Positions 17,083 to 26,230 of a DNA stretch of 59,325 nucleotides are shown here, piece by piece. The position numbers were made by a program, and so were the translations under genes. Below the pieces are notes generated by a model. It did no database searches. It was not told the origin of the DNA and saw only the letters and a list, made by a program, of their open reading frames with translations. How positions within the stretch are numbered: position 1 is the stretch's first letter; each line of letters opens with the position of its first letter. Origin of the DNA: an uncultured Bacteroidales bacterium (lineage in GTDB: Bacteria; Bacteroidota; Bacteroidia; Bacteroidales; F082); contig CAJOIS010000002.1 of NCBI GenBank assembly GCA_905234645.1, positions 1-59,325 on the forward strand, written 5' to 3'.

Positions 17083-20000
17083 ATGAAATGCTACAAGACA
17101 CTACTTCTGCTTGTTGTTGGTATCTTATTGGCCCTACCCAATCCCTCACAGGCACAAAACGCATCCACGCAAGGCAAGGAATTTTGGGTCTCGTTCATGG
17201 GAAACGGCTTCAAAGACAGGTATAACGCTTTCGGGCAATATGAGTTCACATGGCTTAGGACACAATTAATTGTCAGTGCCAAACGCGACTGTAACTGTAC
17301 CATAAAAAACCCTAATACCGGTTATTCCCAATCCTTTACAGTAGAAGCCAACAACACCTATCTTTTTGACAATATCCCTTGGGAAGAGGCCTATATGGAA
17401 TTGGACGAATACGGACAAGCGTTGAACAAAGGCCTCATCATCTCTGCTGACGACACTGTATCTGTATATTGCAGCAACATTGCCGAAATGTCGTTTGACG
17501 CCTCCTACGTCCTACCCTCTGCCGCTTTGGGCAACGACTACATCATTCAAACCTATGACCAGTCGACAAGCAACACCCCTTATGCCAACTATTACACTTC
17601 CGCCTTTCTTATCGTCGCAACAGAAGAGGGCGAAACCACGGTTGACATTACACCTAATGTAAATACCTTGGAAGGCCATGCCGCTCATGAAGCGTATAGC
17701 ATCACCTTACACTTTGGGGAATCATACCAAGTGCGTTCGCATAACAGTTTCGGAAGCCGAGACTTAAGTGGAACCCGTGTAACAGCACGCGACTGCAAGA
17801 AGATTGCCGTGTTCAATGGCAACAATCTCACCATGGTGCCCAACGACGGCAACGACTCCGATTGCATTTTTGAGCAAGCCATGCCCTTAACTGCATGGGG
17901 AAAGAAATTCGTTGTCACGGCCTCACTCGGAAGGAATCTCAACGACATCGTCAAAATCACTTCGGCCTACGACAACAACGAAATCCATCTCAACGGCACA
18001 GTCTTGACCACGCTCAACACGGGCGAATCCACCTCATTTGAGCTAAGACAATCTGACAAATCCTGTTACATAGAAGCCTCACGCGGCTGCGCCGTATACC
18101 TGTACAACCATTCCAAAGATAACGACAGCTGGACTACAACTGGTCTTGGAGCGCCGAGCATGGTTTGCATAGCCCCTATTGAGCAGCGCATCCATGACAT
18201 CACTTTTTCGACTTTCAATTATGAGAGCGAACACGATACTGACATTAGAGACCACTATGTAAATATCATCGTTGGTGCTAACGACATTGAGAATGTGTTT
18301 TATGACGGAGAACTGCTACCTTCGACGGAGTTTGCAGCCGTGAACAGTGCCCCACAATACTGTTTCCTCAGGAAAAAGATTGAGCATGGCGTGCATCGCT
18401 TGACATGTTCCAATGGCGTCAACGCCCACGTATACGGATTCGGCTACGCTAGAGGCTACGCTTATATGGTCGGCTCCAACGCCATTGACCTTAGCACCAG
18501 CGTCACCATCAACGAAGCAACTATTTTCCCCGAAGAAAGCTACCCATACTGTACGGAAGAAAGCATGGACTTCCAAGTCGACGTCAACATCGAGGATTAT
18601 TCACTACAGTGGGATTTCGGGGACGGCACAACCAGCACCGACAATCCCGCCACACACATCTATCATAACAGCCTCATCTATCCCGTCACCTTAACGATCT
18701 CCGCAGGCAATGGATGCTGGTCATCGACGACACAAGCCTCGACATTCTTCATTGACTTGACACAACAGTACATTATCGAAGAAGAAGAGACATGCGTCGG
18801 CGATTATTATTCCAGCTACGGATTCGACAATGTGCCGATCAGCAACGACACCATTTTGACACGGCTGGTCGACAACGCCATTCATCCCGAATGCAAGGAC
18901 AGCTTGTTAGTCTACCTCACTGCACACCCAAGCTACCACATTCCGTTCAACGAAAGCCGTTGTTGGCAAGGCGAACCAAGCATCTACGACGGCCATGGAT
19001 TCAGCTTTGAATACGACGGTATAGGAGAATACGACAGGCAGTTGGAACTCACCACAGTCAATGGCTGCGACTCCATCGTCACACTTCACCTCACCATCAA
19101 CAATATGCTGCAGACCGAGTTGTCCGAACAAGCCTGCATGGAATACACATGGAACGACAGCACCTATTACGCCTCAGGTGATTACTCGATCCATTACACC
19201 TCACTTCAAGGCTGCGACTCCATCGTCACACTTCACCTCACCATCAACCACATCCAGTACACCGAATGGTCGCAGCACGCGTACAACAGTTTCACCTGGA
19301 ACGACAGCGTCTATGACATCTCAGGCGACTACATACAAGAGTTCACCTCGCAGCAGGGTTGCGACTCCATCGTCACGCTCCACCTCGAAATCGAACATGA
19401 ATTGGTGATGACAGAATGGACCGCAACCGCATGCGACAACTTCGAATGGAACGGCGTCACCTACGACACCACGGGTGACTACACGCAACATTTCGTATCA
19501 CAACATGAAGGCGACAGCATCGTCACGCTACACCTCACCGTCAATAACGCCGTTGAGACAGAATGGGCCGACCTTGGTTGCTACAGTTATGAATGGAACG
19601 GCATCGTCTACGACACCACAGGCGACTACAGCCAAGTCTTCAGTTCACAATACGGCTGCGATAGCACCGTGATGCTCCATTTGACCATCGGCACCAACGT
19701 AGAAGGCGCCACCGATTTCGTGACCGGATGCGATACCTATACATGGTACGAGGAAGAATACACTGAATCAGGTATATACCCAAAAGTCTTCCCTTCTGTT
19801 TTTGGCTGCGATAGCACAATCTATCTCAATCTAGCTCTAGAATACACCCCCACCCCCACCGAGATCATGCCCGCCGATGCCGACAATACTACACCCCATT
19901 GGGTGATCACAGCCTCCGAGTTCCAAATCAATTCCTATAACTTCACCATTCAAGACGACAACCCCAACTGGCATTGGGATTCCGTCCTATGGGCACTTGA

Positions 20001-20451
20001 CAGACCCGAAGCCCATTGGATTCTGGAGCCAGACACAACCACCCAACCTCCTGGGATGATTTGCAAGCTGATGGTATTGAACTCCTTGACCGACACAATT
20101 TGGTTGCAAGCAACAGTATACAATGAATGCCATCCACAAGGTGTCGAGCGCCGATACTGGTTACTATGCTCCTTCTACAGCCTCGATGAGCAGGACGCCA
20201 AAGCACAATTTGAAGTCGTTCCCAACCCCAATAATGGGGACATGGATCTGGTGTTCGAGCATCTTTATGGTAAAAACGACATCAAGGTGTACGACATGAA
20301 GGGCGCAATGATTGACCACTTTGAGACCTATAATGGCACCCAACTCAGCAGTTTCCATTACACGATGAAACCTGTCAACAACGGCATGTATTTCTTCGTC
20401 GTTTCTGGAGCCAATGGTATCTTGACAAAAAAAGCAATCATTGTCCACTAG
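17083..20451 (+). CDS. Giant secreted T9SS protein with IgGFc-binding-like head, PKD and CDS repeats (1,122 aa)
   Basis: Signal peptide (1-24, SQA/Q). The mature start 'STQGKEFWVSFMGN' and the long beta-rich region to about residue 480 match the IgGFc-binding protein N-terminal family, first named for human Fc-gamma-binding protein and widespread in bacterial T9SS cargos ('ALGNDYIIQTY', 'GRDLSGTRVTA'-like core, 'YAYMVGSNAIDLS' end). One PKD domain follows (LQWDFGDGTTS, about 505), then six repeats of about 50 residues ending GCDSIVTLHL or a variant. In the fourth the Cys is replaced (HEGDSIVTLHL). The pre-sorting module (PHWVITASEFQIN ... RRYWLLCSFYS) and sorting domain (VPNPNNGDM ... KKAIIVH) are shared with the two giants upstream. 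Surface display is inferred from the sorting domain; binding to host glycoprotein or antibody is only suggested by the family name. Confidence 0.75.
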   Translation: MKCYKTLLLLVVGILLALPNPSQAQNASTQGKEFWVSFMGNGFKDRYNAFGQYEFTWLRTQLIVSAKRDCNCTIKNPNTGYSQSFTVEANNTYLFDNIPWEEAYMELDEYGQALNKGLIISADDTVSVYCSNIAEMSFDASYVLPSAALGNDYIIQTYDQSTSNTPYANYYTSAFLIVATEEGETTVDITPNVNTLEGHAAHEAYSITLHFGESYQVRSHNSFGSRDLSGTRVTARDCKKIAVFNGNNLTMVPNDGNDSDCIFEQAMPLTAWGKKFVVTASLGRNLNDIVKITSAYDNNEIHLNGTVLTTLNTGESTSFELRQSDKSCYIEASRGCAVYLYNHSKDNDSWTTTGLGAPSMVCIAPIEQRIHDITFSTFNYESEHDTDIRDHYVNIIVGANDIENVFYDGELLPSTEFAAVNSAPQYCFLRKKIEHGVHRLTCSNGVNAHVYGFGYARGYAYMVGSNAIDLSTSVTINEATIFPEESYPYCTEESMDFQVDVNIEDYSLQWDFGDGTTSTDNPATHIYHNSLIYPVTLTISAGNGCWSSTTQASTFFIDLTQQYIIEEEETCVGDYYSSYGFDNVPISNDTILTRLVDNAIHPECKDSLLVYLTAHPSYHIPFNESRCWQGEPSIYDGHGFSFEYDGIGEYDRQLELTTVNGCDSIVTLHLTINNMLQTELSEQACMEYTWNDSTYYASGDYSIHYTSLQGCDSIVTLHLTINHIQYTEWSQHAYNSFTWNDSVYDISGDYIQEFTSQQGCDSIVTLHLEIEHELVMTEWTATACDNFEWNGVTYDTTGDYTQHFVSQHEGDSIVTLHLTVNNAVETEWADLGCYSYEWNGIVYDTTGDYSQVFSSQYGCDSTVMLHLTIGTNVEGATDFVTGCDTYTWYEEEYTESGIYPKVFPSVFGCDSTIYLNLALEYTPTPTEIMPADADNTTPHWVITASEFQINSYNFTIQDDNPNWHWDSVLWALDRPEAHWILEPDTTTQPPGMICKLMVLNSLTDTIWLQATVYNECHPQGVERRYWLLCSFYSLDEQDAKAQFEVVPNPNNGDMDLVFEHLYGKNDIKVYDMKGAMIDHFETYNGTQLSSFHYTMKPVNNGMYFFVVSGANGILTKKAIIVH

Positions 20452-20554
20452 CTTTTTTAGGTATTTCAACAATATAATAAGCTGTATTTCAGTTTATAAA
20501 TAAAAAATACCCAAAAAAAAACGCGTTTGGAGCAGAACAATAGACTAAATTACT

Positions 20555-20562
20555 TACATTTG
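20555..20562 (+). promoter_or_regulatory. -7 element, probable promoter for the 20609 gene
   Basis: TACATTTG fits TAnnTTTG. A TTTG lies at 20526-20529 but the spacing of 25 nt is long, so the -33 part is doubtful. The rest of the 157-nt gap before the gene is AT-rich, with a loose GGTATTT/AAATACC inverted repeat near 20459-20515 that could end transcription of the adhesin gene. Confidence 0.45.
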
Positions 20563-20608
20563 CCGATTATTATTGTCAATTACAGCACCTCTTCAAAACT
20601 AAGGTAAT

Positions 20609-21454
20609 ATGAAGAAGCACTTATACAGGACCATCCTCTTCTTATGCGGCATAGTGCTTATGGCATCATGCCTGAAAGACGACCCTAAGAACAATGCGAC
20701 GGTCTATTACGCCTACCAACAGATTCCCAATATCAACGAGTTTATGCCTCAGAAGCTCTTGTATGCCATGGGCAACGAACACTTGTATTTCGGTGACGAG
20801 CCGCCCAAACTTGAAGGCATTTTCGTTGCTGAGGACGTTTGGGTCACCGATGTCGAAAAAGTTCCATCAAGCACATGGCTGCAACCCGCGGACAATTCCA
20901 TTCCCAATTCCCAATATTTCGAGTTTTTCGAGCAGCACAAGGGCATTGCCAAAATGAGATTTAAAAGCCCTAAAGGTGAAATCGGACAATTTGACTATTT
21001 CATGGAGCAATCGAACACGGAAATGACGGACTCTATCATGAGTCCCAACACCGACTTCTTTGTAAACGACTCCATTGCGCCCATCTATTTTAGAATGGGC
21101 AAACTCGAATCAAGAGATTTCAACACCGTGTACATCATGGGCGATGATCCTTATTTCACCGTGTTTTACTACGAAGTAAGAGACATCAAGTCAAAAGGTT
21201 ATCCGCTGAATGCCGTCATCCTCTCGGGTAAGTTAGACAAAGAAACCATCGTGGTCAATGACACCGTCAGCCACACTACCGACACTATTGTCAAGCCCGT
21301 CATCAAAGACTTGAGATGGGGACTGCAAACCATGAAGTATTGCCAAGAGAGCAACAGCATCAACCAAATTATCCATTTTGGCTTCCTGCCCACCCCAGGC
21401 GACCTGATGGTGCTCCGCAACAACGTTGACACACACACAGGAGAAATGCCATAA
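20609..21454 (+). CDS. Lipoprotein of unknown function, likely surface-exposed
   Basis: The 281-aa product has a lipoprotein signal with lipobox MASC (Cys21). The residues after the Cys (LKDDP) fit the K-D/E-D/E type of lipoprotein export signal described in Bacteroidota, so exposure on the outer face is likely but inferred. The body is mixed alpha/beta without a recognised motif. It lies in front of an outer-membrane barrel gene (27 nt apart) and directly after the three giant T9SS cargos. A role as partner of the barrel or of the cargos is possible from position only. Confidence 0.5.
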   Translation: MKKHLYRTILFLCGIVLMASCLKDDPKNNATVYYAYQQIPNINEFMPQKLLYAMGNEHLYFGDEPPKLEGIFVAEDVWVTDVEKVPSSTWLQPADNSIPNSQYFEFFEQHKGIAKMRFKSPKGEIGQFDYFMEQSNTEMTDSIMSPNTDFFVNDSIAPIYFRMGKLESRDFNTVYIMGDDPYFTVFYYEVRDIKSKGYPLNAVILSGKLDKETIVVNDTVSHTTDTIVKPVIKDLRWGLQTMKYCQESNSINQIIHFGFLPTPGDLMVLRNNVDTHTGEMP

Positions 21455-21481
21455 CAACTAACGAAAAAGACCCATCGCAGC

Positions 21482-22354
21482 ATGAAAAAGCTAAGCTTAA
21501 TATTATTCCTGTCCTTATTGCTTGCCGGCAACAATGCCATGGCACAATTCAGGAAGCCCTTGCAGTCGCGCAACACCATTGGTTCCGAAGCCCGCTACAA
21601 CGTTGGCATCACGGGAGGCCTGACAACGACCCATTGGTTTCATTTTGCCGGCACTGGGACTCAATACCATCAGCCTCTCAACTTCGGCCCTATCGGTGGT
21701 CTCGTCGTGGAGCGCATGTTCAACAGCAACTCTTCCCTCGCCGTGGAGGGGCTGTTCGCGATGCGTAACACCCATCTGGACTACAACGTACTCAATTTCC
21801 CTGTCGCCATCAATATCAACAAGGATTTCTTCCGTCAGTATGACGTGGATTACATGGAAGTGGCCGTACAGGCTCCGCTGACCTATTATTTCAGCCAAGG
21901 CAACCTTAGACCCTATGTTTTCGTCGCTCCTCGCTTCACCCTACCCTTGTCGGGAACATTGGTGTGGCAGAAACAGGAAATCATCGACTATGGCACGGAG
22001 AACGAGCACTACAGCGAAGAAAATGTTGTCCACGACACTGTGAATATGAGTGGACAAAACATGCGCCGTTGGAATGTGGGTCTTGTAGCTGGCGTCGGCA
22101 TCCGATACAAACTCAATTTCAGCAACTACTACCTCCTCTTGAAGCTTGACTTGTCAGGCCATGCCGCCTTCATCAACTCGTTCACAAAAGACGAGAACCA
22201 CGGCGATTCACAGATTGTCATCGGCGCTGCCTACATCGACCCCTATCTGTTACAGAAGCGTTTCAACACCGACGCCTCCGTTAAGCTCACCCTGCTCTTC
22301 CCGCTGAAGAAGCAGCTGAAGGGCGCTTGCATGCGTTGGGGCGAATACGATTGA
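21482..22354 (+). CDS. Outer-membrane beta-barrel protein, PorT-like
   Basis: The 290-aa product has a signal peptide (1-22, AMA/Q) and alternating strands typical of small outer-membrane barrels: 'RYNVGITGGLTTTHW', 'PIGGLVVERMF', 'APLTYYF', 'GLVAGVGIRYKL'. The layout is that of the PorT-like barrel family of Bacteroidota. True PorT is a T9SS component; membership of that exact group cannot be settled by eye. It shares an operon with the lipoprotein upstream. A terminator follows the stop by about 30 nt. Confidence 0.6.
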   Translation: MKKLSLILFLSLLLAGNNAMAQFRKPLQSRNTIGSEARYNVGITGGLTTTHWFHFAGTGTQYHQPLNFGPIGGLVVERMFNSNSSLAVEGLFAMRNTHLDYNVLNFPVAININKDFFRQYDVDYMEVAVQAPLTYYFSQGNLRPYVFVAPRFTLPLSGTLVWQKQEIIDYGTENEHYSEENVVHDTVNMSGQNMRRWNVGLVAGVGIRYKLNFSNYYLLLKLDLSGHAAFINSFTKDENHGDSQIVIGAAYIDPYLLQKRFNTDASVKLTLLFPLKKQLKGACMRWGEYD

Positions 22355-22382
22355 TCGAAGACAACGCTTTAAGAGAAACAGA

Positions 22383-22411
22383 AAACGGCTGGCCAAAATG
22401 GTCAGCCGTTT
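22383..22411. terminator. Bidirectional terminator between convergent genes
   Basis: AAACGGCTG at 22383-22391 pairs with CAGCCGTTT at 22403-22411. The stem continues through G-T, C-G, C-G and A-T pairs to an AAA loop. It separates the plus-strand barrel gene from the minus-strand DUF2807 operon end. Confidence 0.75.
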
Positions 22412-22453
22412 CTCATTACAAGGATATGAAAAAGTGATTTACTTTCGTTGGTG

Positions 22454-23272
22454 TCAGTCTCCAAGGCGAGTCGCCTTACCATGACCCACTTTGTCGCCTT
22501 CCACGATCGGATCGCCATAGTAGCCGATGTCGCCCGAGCCGATGATGCTATACTTAAGCTTACCGCTGACCCGAGCCTTGATGTCGCCCGAACCAGCGAT
22601 ATTAGCGTCCAGGGTGTCTATCTCGCAATACAGGTCGCAGTCGCCCGAGCCTGCCACGCTAGCTTCTGCCTTGGTTACAGTGCCCGCTTTCACTCTCAAG
22701 TCACCGGAACCCGCCACATTGGCATCCAACCTATCGGCAACCAGTTCGTAACATTCGATGTTGCCCGAACCAGCCAAGTTGAGTTCGATCTCATTAAGAC
22801 TGAGCTGTTGCTTGAAAATGACATCACCTGAACCGGCCAGGTTGACTTCAATTTCATTGCCTTCCATCGGGCTGAGCACATAAAGCGCACCACTGCCAGC
22901 AAGGTTGATGTCCTCCAAACTTGGTGCAGTGACCTCGATGACGAATTCCGTCGCACGCAAAATGGCGTTTTTGTGTTTCTCTTGCTTTTTCATGACAAGG
23001 TCTTGCTCATCCACCTTGATGTCAAGGTATTCCATAATGTTCTCATCCACACGGACAACACAAGTATAATCGTTTGAAACAGTGAAGTTGATCGTCGCGG
23101 GAAGCGAGGTAGAGATTTCGTTGAATGCATTTACATTGTAGTTCTGCGTCACGACATTGCCATTGCCTTTAATGGTCTCGACGCCGAAGGTTTCACCATC
23201 GACATTGATGGTACACGAAATGAGTGCCATACCGATGATGGCCGTCGCGATAATTAGGATGTTTCTTTTCAT
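22454..23272 (-). CDS. Head-GIN (DUF2807) lipoprotein
   Basis: The 272-aa product has a lipoprotein signal (lipobox LISC, Cys20). Its body is a repeated beta structure with seven GSG motifs about 20 residues apart (NLAGSGAL, NLAGSGDV, NLAGSGNI, NVAGSGDL, SVAGSGDC, NIAGSGDI, IIGSGDI). This is the 'putative auto-transporter adhesin, head GIN domain' family, a right-handed beta-solenoid found in periplasmic or surface proteins, with no known reaction. It is the last gene of the operon headed by the ABC ATPase, 48 nt after the GntR-type regulator gene. In other phyla DUF2807 proteins often accompany transporter or stress-response genes; the link here is by position. Confidence 0.85.
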   Translation of the reverse strand: MKRNILIIATAIIGMALISCTINVDGETFGVETIKGNGNVVTQNYNVNAFNEISTSLPATINFTVSNDYTCVVRVDENIMEYLDIKVDEQDLVMKKQEKHKNAILRATEFVIEVTAPSLEDINLAGSGALYVLSPMEGNEIEVNLAGSGDVIFKQQLSLNEIELNLAGSGNIECYELVADRLDANVAGSGDLRVKAGTVTKAEASVAGSGDCDLYCEIDTLDANIAGSGDIKARVSGKLKYSIIGSGDIGYYGDPIVEGDKVGHGKATRLGD

Positions 23273-23320
23273 GGTATTAGTTTTGATGTTTTTCTATTAG
23301 ACGGATTTATATCGAAAAAG

Positions 23321-23671
23321 TTACAATTCGTATAAACTTTTAACCTCATCGAGCCCAATGCCCAAGAGCTTCATCTTCTTAACCACTTCGGGCAACTCCT
23401 TTTCGAGAAACTCCTCTCGCATCTGTTTGAGGACGATGTCCTTGGCCTCGGCGGAGATGAAATAGCCGATGCCGCGCTTGTTGTAGATGATACCCACCGC
23501 CGTCATGGTCTCATAGGAGCGCATGATGGTGTTGGGGTTCACGCCGAGTTGGATGCCGTAGTCGCGCACCGAAAGGATGCGGTCGTCGGCCTTCAGCTCG
23601 CCACGCAGGATCTGCTCATAGAGTTGCGAGCAAATCTGCAAGTATATTGGTTTGTGTGCGTTGAATTCCAT
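23321..23671 (-). CDS. GntR-family transcriptional regulator, YtrA type
   Basis: The 116-aa product has a GntR winged helix over about residues 1-70 ('PIYLQICSQLYEQILRGEL', 'SVRDYGIQLGVNPNTIMRSYE', 'KRGIGYFI') and a short helical tail. It lacks the large effector domain of other GntR regulators. That size and layout define the YtrA subfamily, which generally represses a neighbouring ABC transporter. Here it is the fourth gene of the transporter's own operon, starting 3 nt after the second permease, so autoregulation of the operon is likely. Confidence 0.85.
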   Translation of the reverse strand: MEFNAHKPIYLQICSQLYEQILRGELKADDRILSVRDYGIQLGVNPNTIMRSYETMTAVGIIYNKRGIGYFISAEAKDIVLKQMREEFLEKELPEVVKKMKLLGIGLDEVKSLYEL

Positions 23672-23674
23672 GGT

Positions 23675-24532
23675 TTAGTATTTTTGAGTTTTTAGTTTGA
23701 AGAATATTCCGATGTATATGCCTATGGTAAGAATGGTGTTAATGACATTGCTAACCGTCATTGCTCCATTGGCATAATCAATAATTTGACCCGCATCGGC
23801 CGAAATGCCCATCGACTCAGTGTTCATCCATGGGAAAATGCCTCTGGAGAAAAAAACGACTTGCAAAACCATAGTTATGGCATAAGAAACGCCAATCATG
23901 ATCAAAAGCGTTTTCACGGTCTTGTGAGACTTAAACAGCAGATTGCCCAACATAAAGAGACCGATAGAGAAAAGCATTCCAATAATGACCCTATAGTTGT
24001 AAACCGGAAGGATGACGTCTTTAACCTTTTGGAAGGCCTCATAATCTTCACCGCTAAGGTCATTCTCAGTCAATTCGCCCATCTCCATCAGGAAATCCTG
24101 CAACATACCGGCGATTCCAAAATGCCTAATATAGCGATCAAAACCACCGAAAGGCAGCAAGGTCAGCAATGAGTCAACGCCCCAAGCGGCAAAGACAACC
24201 ACTACAGGAGTGAGCAAACAGAACAAAAAGTAACTGAGATACTTCTCCAAGTTGGAGGCTGGAAGCATGGCGAACTTCACGCCTTCACGGGAAAGATTGA
24301 TGTCGCCAAAGGCTTTTGCCGGCACCATGATAATGGCAAGGGACAACGCGAAGTAGATTAAGCCCCAACGAGACATGGTGGGCATAGTGAAATTGAAAAC
24401 AAGAGTCAAAATCCACATCACCAAGCTCAGCCCGCACAAGATGGCGAGCGTAAGGCCAAAATTGCTGATGTATTTCCTGCCATCGAAGGCAAGAACCTTA
24501 CCGAAACGATTGATATTGAATGTGTTGTTCAT
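23675..24532 (-). CDS. ABC-2 type transporter permease-like protein (second copy)
   Basis: The 285-aa product has six or so hydrophobic helices (about 23-45, 50-75, 105-130, 185-205, 215-240, 260-280). It opens with the same 'FNINRFGKVLAFDGRKYISNFG' layout as the adjacent 24535-25272 product, and both carry 'LSREGVKFAMLPASNLEKYLS' or a close variant, a loop typical of Bacteroidota ABC-2 permeases. The two are tandem paralogs and probably form a heterodimer in the inner membrane with the ATPase encoded upstream. The substrate is unknown. The start lies 2 nt after the stop of its paralog. Confidence 0.7.
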   Translation of the reverse strand: MNNTFNINRFGKVLAFDGRKYISNFGLTLAILCGLSLVMWILTLVFNFTMPTMSRWGLIYFALSLAIIMVPAKAFGDINLSREGVKFAMLPASNLEKYLSYFLFCLLTPVVVVFAAWGVDSLLTLLPFGGFDRYIRHFGIAGMLQDFLMEMGELTENDLSGEDYEAFQKVKDVILPVYNYRVIIGMLFSIGLFMLGNLLFKSHKTVKTLLIMIGVSYAITMVLQVVFFSRGIFPWMNTESMGISADAGQIIDYANGAMTVSNVINTILTIGIYIGIFFKLKTQKY

Positions 24533-24534
24533 AA

Positions 24535-25272
24535 TCAGTATTTTTGCGTTTTGATTTTACGATAGGTAAGCAAATAGAACACGATGGCGATGACGAGCAT
24601 AAAAGCACTATAAAGCCATGGGAGGAAACGCTGATCCAGACGGGCACTAGTGTTCGTAACCCACATCCCAAAAGCATCCCAAAAGTGGAACAATTGCAGA
24701 ATCATTGTGATAACAAAGATGATGAGCATCCCCCATGCGACGGTCTTTCCTGCTTTGCGTTTCTTGAAAACCATATTGCCAAACAGAAAGATGGATGAAA
24801 TCAGCATAATCGAACAAGCAATGCTGTTGATCAGTAGCCCTAACTCAGATTTCGGCAACGCCACAAAAAAGTAAGTGAATCCACCGAAAGGCAATAAATA
24901 GAGGAGGCTGTCAATAGCCCAACTACCCAACCCGACAATCAAAGGGGTGAGAACAGAGCAGTACAAAACCATGCTAAGGAACTTCTCAAGGCTGGTGGCG
25001 GGCAACATGGCGAAGCCCACACCTTCACGCGAAAGGTTGGCTTTACCATAGACCTTGGAAGGCACAAACATCAACACAGAGAAGACCAAACTAGCAATAA
25101 TAGAGGCTCTCGAGGCATTTTCCATTTCGAAATCGAGGACAAGGGTGGCAATCCAGAACAGGACAGGAATGCAACACCATACAATCAGGGAGATGCCAAA
25201 GTTGCGGAAATAGTTCTTCCAGTCCTTTGCCAGCACCTGACCGAAACGTTTTATATCAAATGTCTTATTCAT
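24535..25272 (-). CDS. ABC-2 type transporter permease-like protein (first copy)
   Basis: The 245-aa product is a paralog of the downstream permease: 'FDIKRFGQVLAKDWKNYFRNFG' at the N-terminus, about six membrane helices, and the loop 'LSREGVGFAMLPATSLEKFLS' near residue 80. It is shorter than its partner because the central extramembrane loop is reduced. It begins 14 nt after the ATPase gene and is surely co-transcribed with it. Confidence 0.7.
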   Translation of the reverse strand: MNKTFDIKRFGQVLAKDWKNYFRNFGISLIVWCCIPVLFWIATLVLDFEMENASRASIIASLVFSVLMFVPSKVYGKANLSREGVGFAMLPATSLEKFLSMVLYCSVLTPLIVGLGSWAIDSLLYLLPFGGFTYFFVALPKSELGLLINSIACSIMLISSIFLFGNMVFKKRKAGKTVAWGMLIIFVITMILQLFHFWDAFGMWVTNTSARLDQRFLPWLYSAFMLVIAIVFYLLTYRKIKTQKY

Positions 25273-25286
25273 AACACAGCCCTTTC

Positions 25287-26111
25287 TTAGCCAAAGAGTT
25301 GTTTGATGGTTTCCTTGTTTTTCATGACAGTATTGAACAGAACTTCGATGCTGACCTTGCTGTCGAGGCCTTCGGTGTTGCGCATGACGTTGACGTAGCC
25401 GCCAGGAATCGTCTCACTGTAAAGTGCAGTGTCGTCCTTCTCCATGCCGTAGTCAAAGAAGAGCTTGTCGGTAATCTCGCGGAACGAAGCCTTCAGCAGC
25501 ACTTCATCGTGGTCAAGGATGATGATGGGGTCGATGAGGTTCTCCACATCCTTCACCTGGTGGGTGGAGATGATGATGGTGCGGTCATCGTTGGCGTGCT
25601 TGGCAATCACCTGACGAAACAGCGTCTTCGAGGGGATGTCGAGGCCGTTGGTAGGTTCGTCAAGGAGCAAGTAATCCGTATTGAGTGCCAGAGCGGTGGA
25701 AATAAGGCATTTCTTTTGCTGGCCGAACGACATCTCGGCGTACTTGCGTGTCGGGTCGACTTCCATCTCCTTGCAGAGTTCAAAAAAGAGACTCTCGTCG
25801 TAGTTGGGATAGAACACACCCAACTCCTTCATATTATTAATAGGTGTACCCTCCGGAATGGCGAAGTCTTCCGAAATGAAGAAAATCTTTTGGAGGGTTT
25901 CAGGCAAGCGGTTGAAAGGCGCGATGCCGTCAACGTCGCAACTGCCTGCGGTGGGCTTTTGCAAACCGCTGATGAGTTTCAGCAGGGAGGTCTTCCCCAC
26001 TCCATTTTCGCCTAACAGCCCGTAGATGTTACCCTTCTCGAAGCCGAGGCTGATGTTTTTGAAGACTGGCTGATTCTTGTAGCCGAAGTCTAAGTTCTTG
26101 ATTTCAATCAT
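25287..26111 (-). CDS. ABC transporter ATP-binding protein
   Basis: The 274-aa product is a complete nucleotide-binding subunit: Walker A GENGVGKT at 34-41, signature SFGQQKK near 137, Walker B YLLLDEPTNGLD near 157, and a switch His in 'IIISTHQ'. About 60 extra C-terminal residues follow the core, as in YtrB/BcrA-type exporters. It is the first gene of the five-gene operon (ATPase, two permeases, YtrA-type repressor, DUF2807 lipoprotein). Related operons in Firmicutes answer cell-wall antibiotics; whether this one exports a compound or acts on membrane stress is unknown. Confidence 0.88.
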   Translation of the reverse strand: MIEIKNLDFGYKNQPVFKNISLGFEKGNIYGLLGENGVGKTSLLKLISGLQKPTAGSCDVDGIAPFNRLPETLQKIFFISEDFAIPEGTPINNMKELGVFYPNYDESLFFELCKEMEVDPTRKYAEMSFGQQKKCLISTALALNTDYLLLDEPTNGLDIPSKTLFRQVIAKHANDDRTIIISTHQVKDVENLIDPIIILDHDEVLLKASFREITDKLFFDYGMEKDDTALYSETIPGGYVNVMRNTEGLDSKVSIEVLFNTVMKNKETIKQLFG

Positions 26112-26154
26112 GTTGCTGTATTTTGTGTTAGTGTATTAGTTGAATAGAACACTG

Positions 26155-26185
26155 CAAAAGTACAACAATTTTTATAACTGTCAAG
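26155..26185 (-). promoter_or_regulatory. Promoter of the ABC exporter operon
   Basis: On the minus strand TACTTTTG (26162-26155) is a -7 box. CTTG (26185-26182) lies 19 nt upstream as a one-mismatch -33 box. The leader to the ATG at 26111 is about 37 nt and is where a YtrA-type repressor would be expected to act, though no clear operator palindrome was seen. Confidence 0.6.
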
Positions 26186-26230
26186 AAAAAAGTGAGATTT
26201 TTTTGTTTTTTTTCGATTTTTTGCCGCTTC

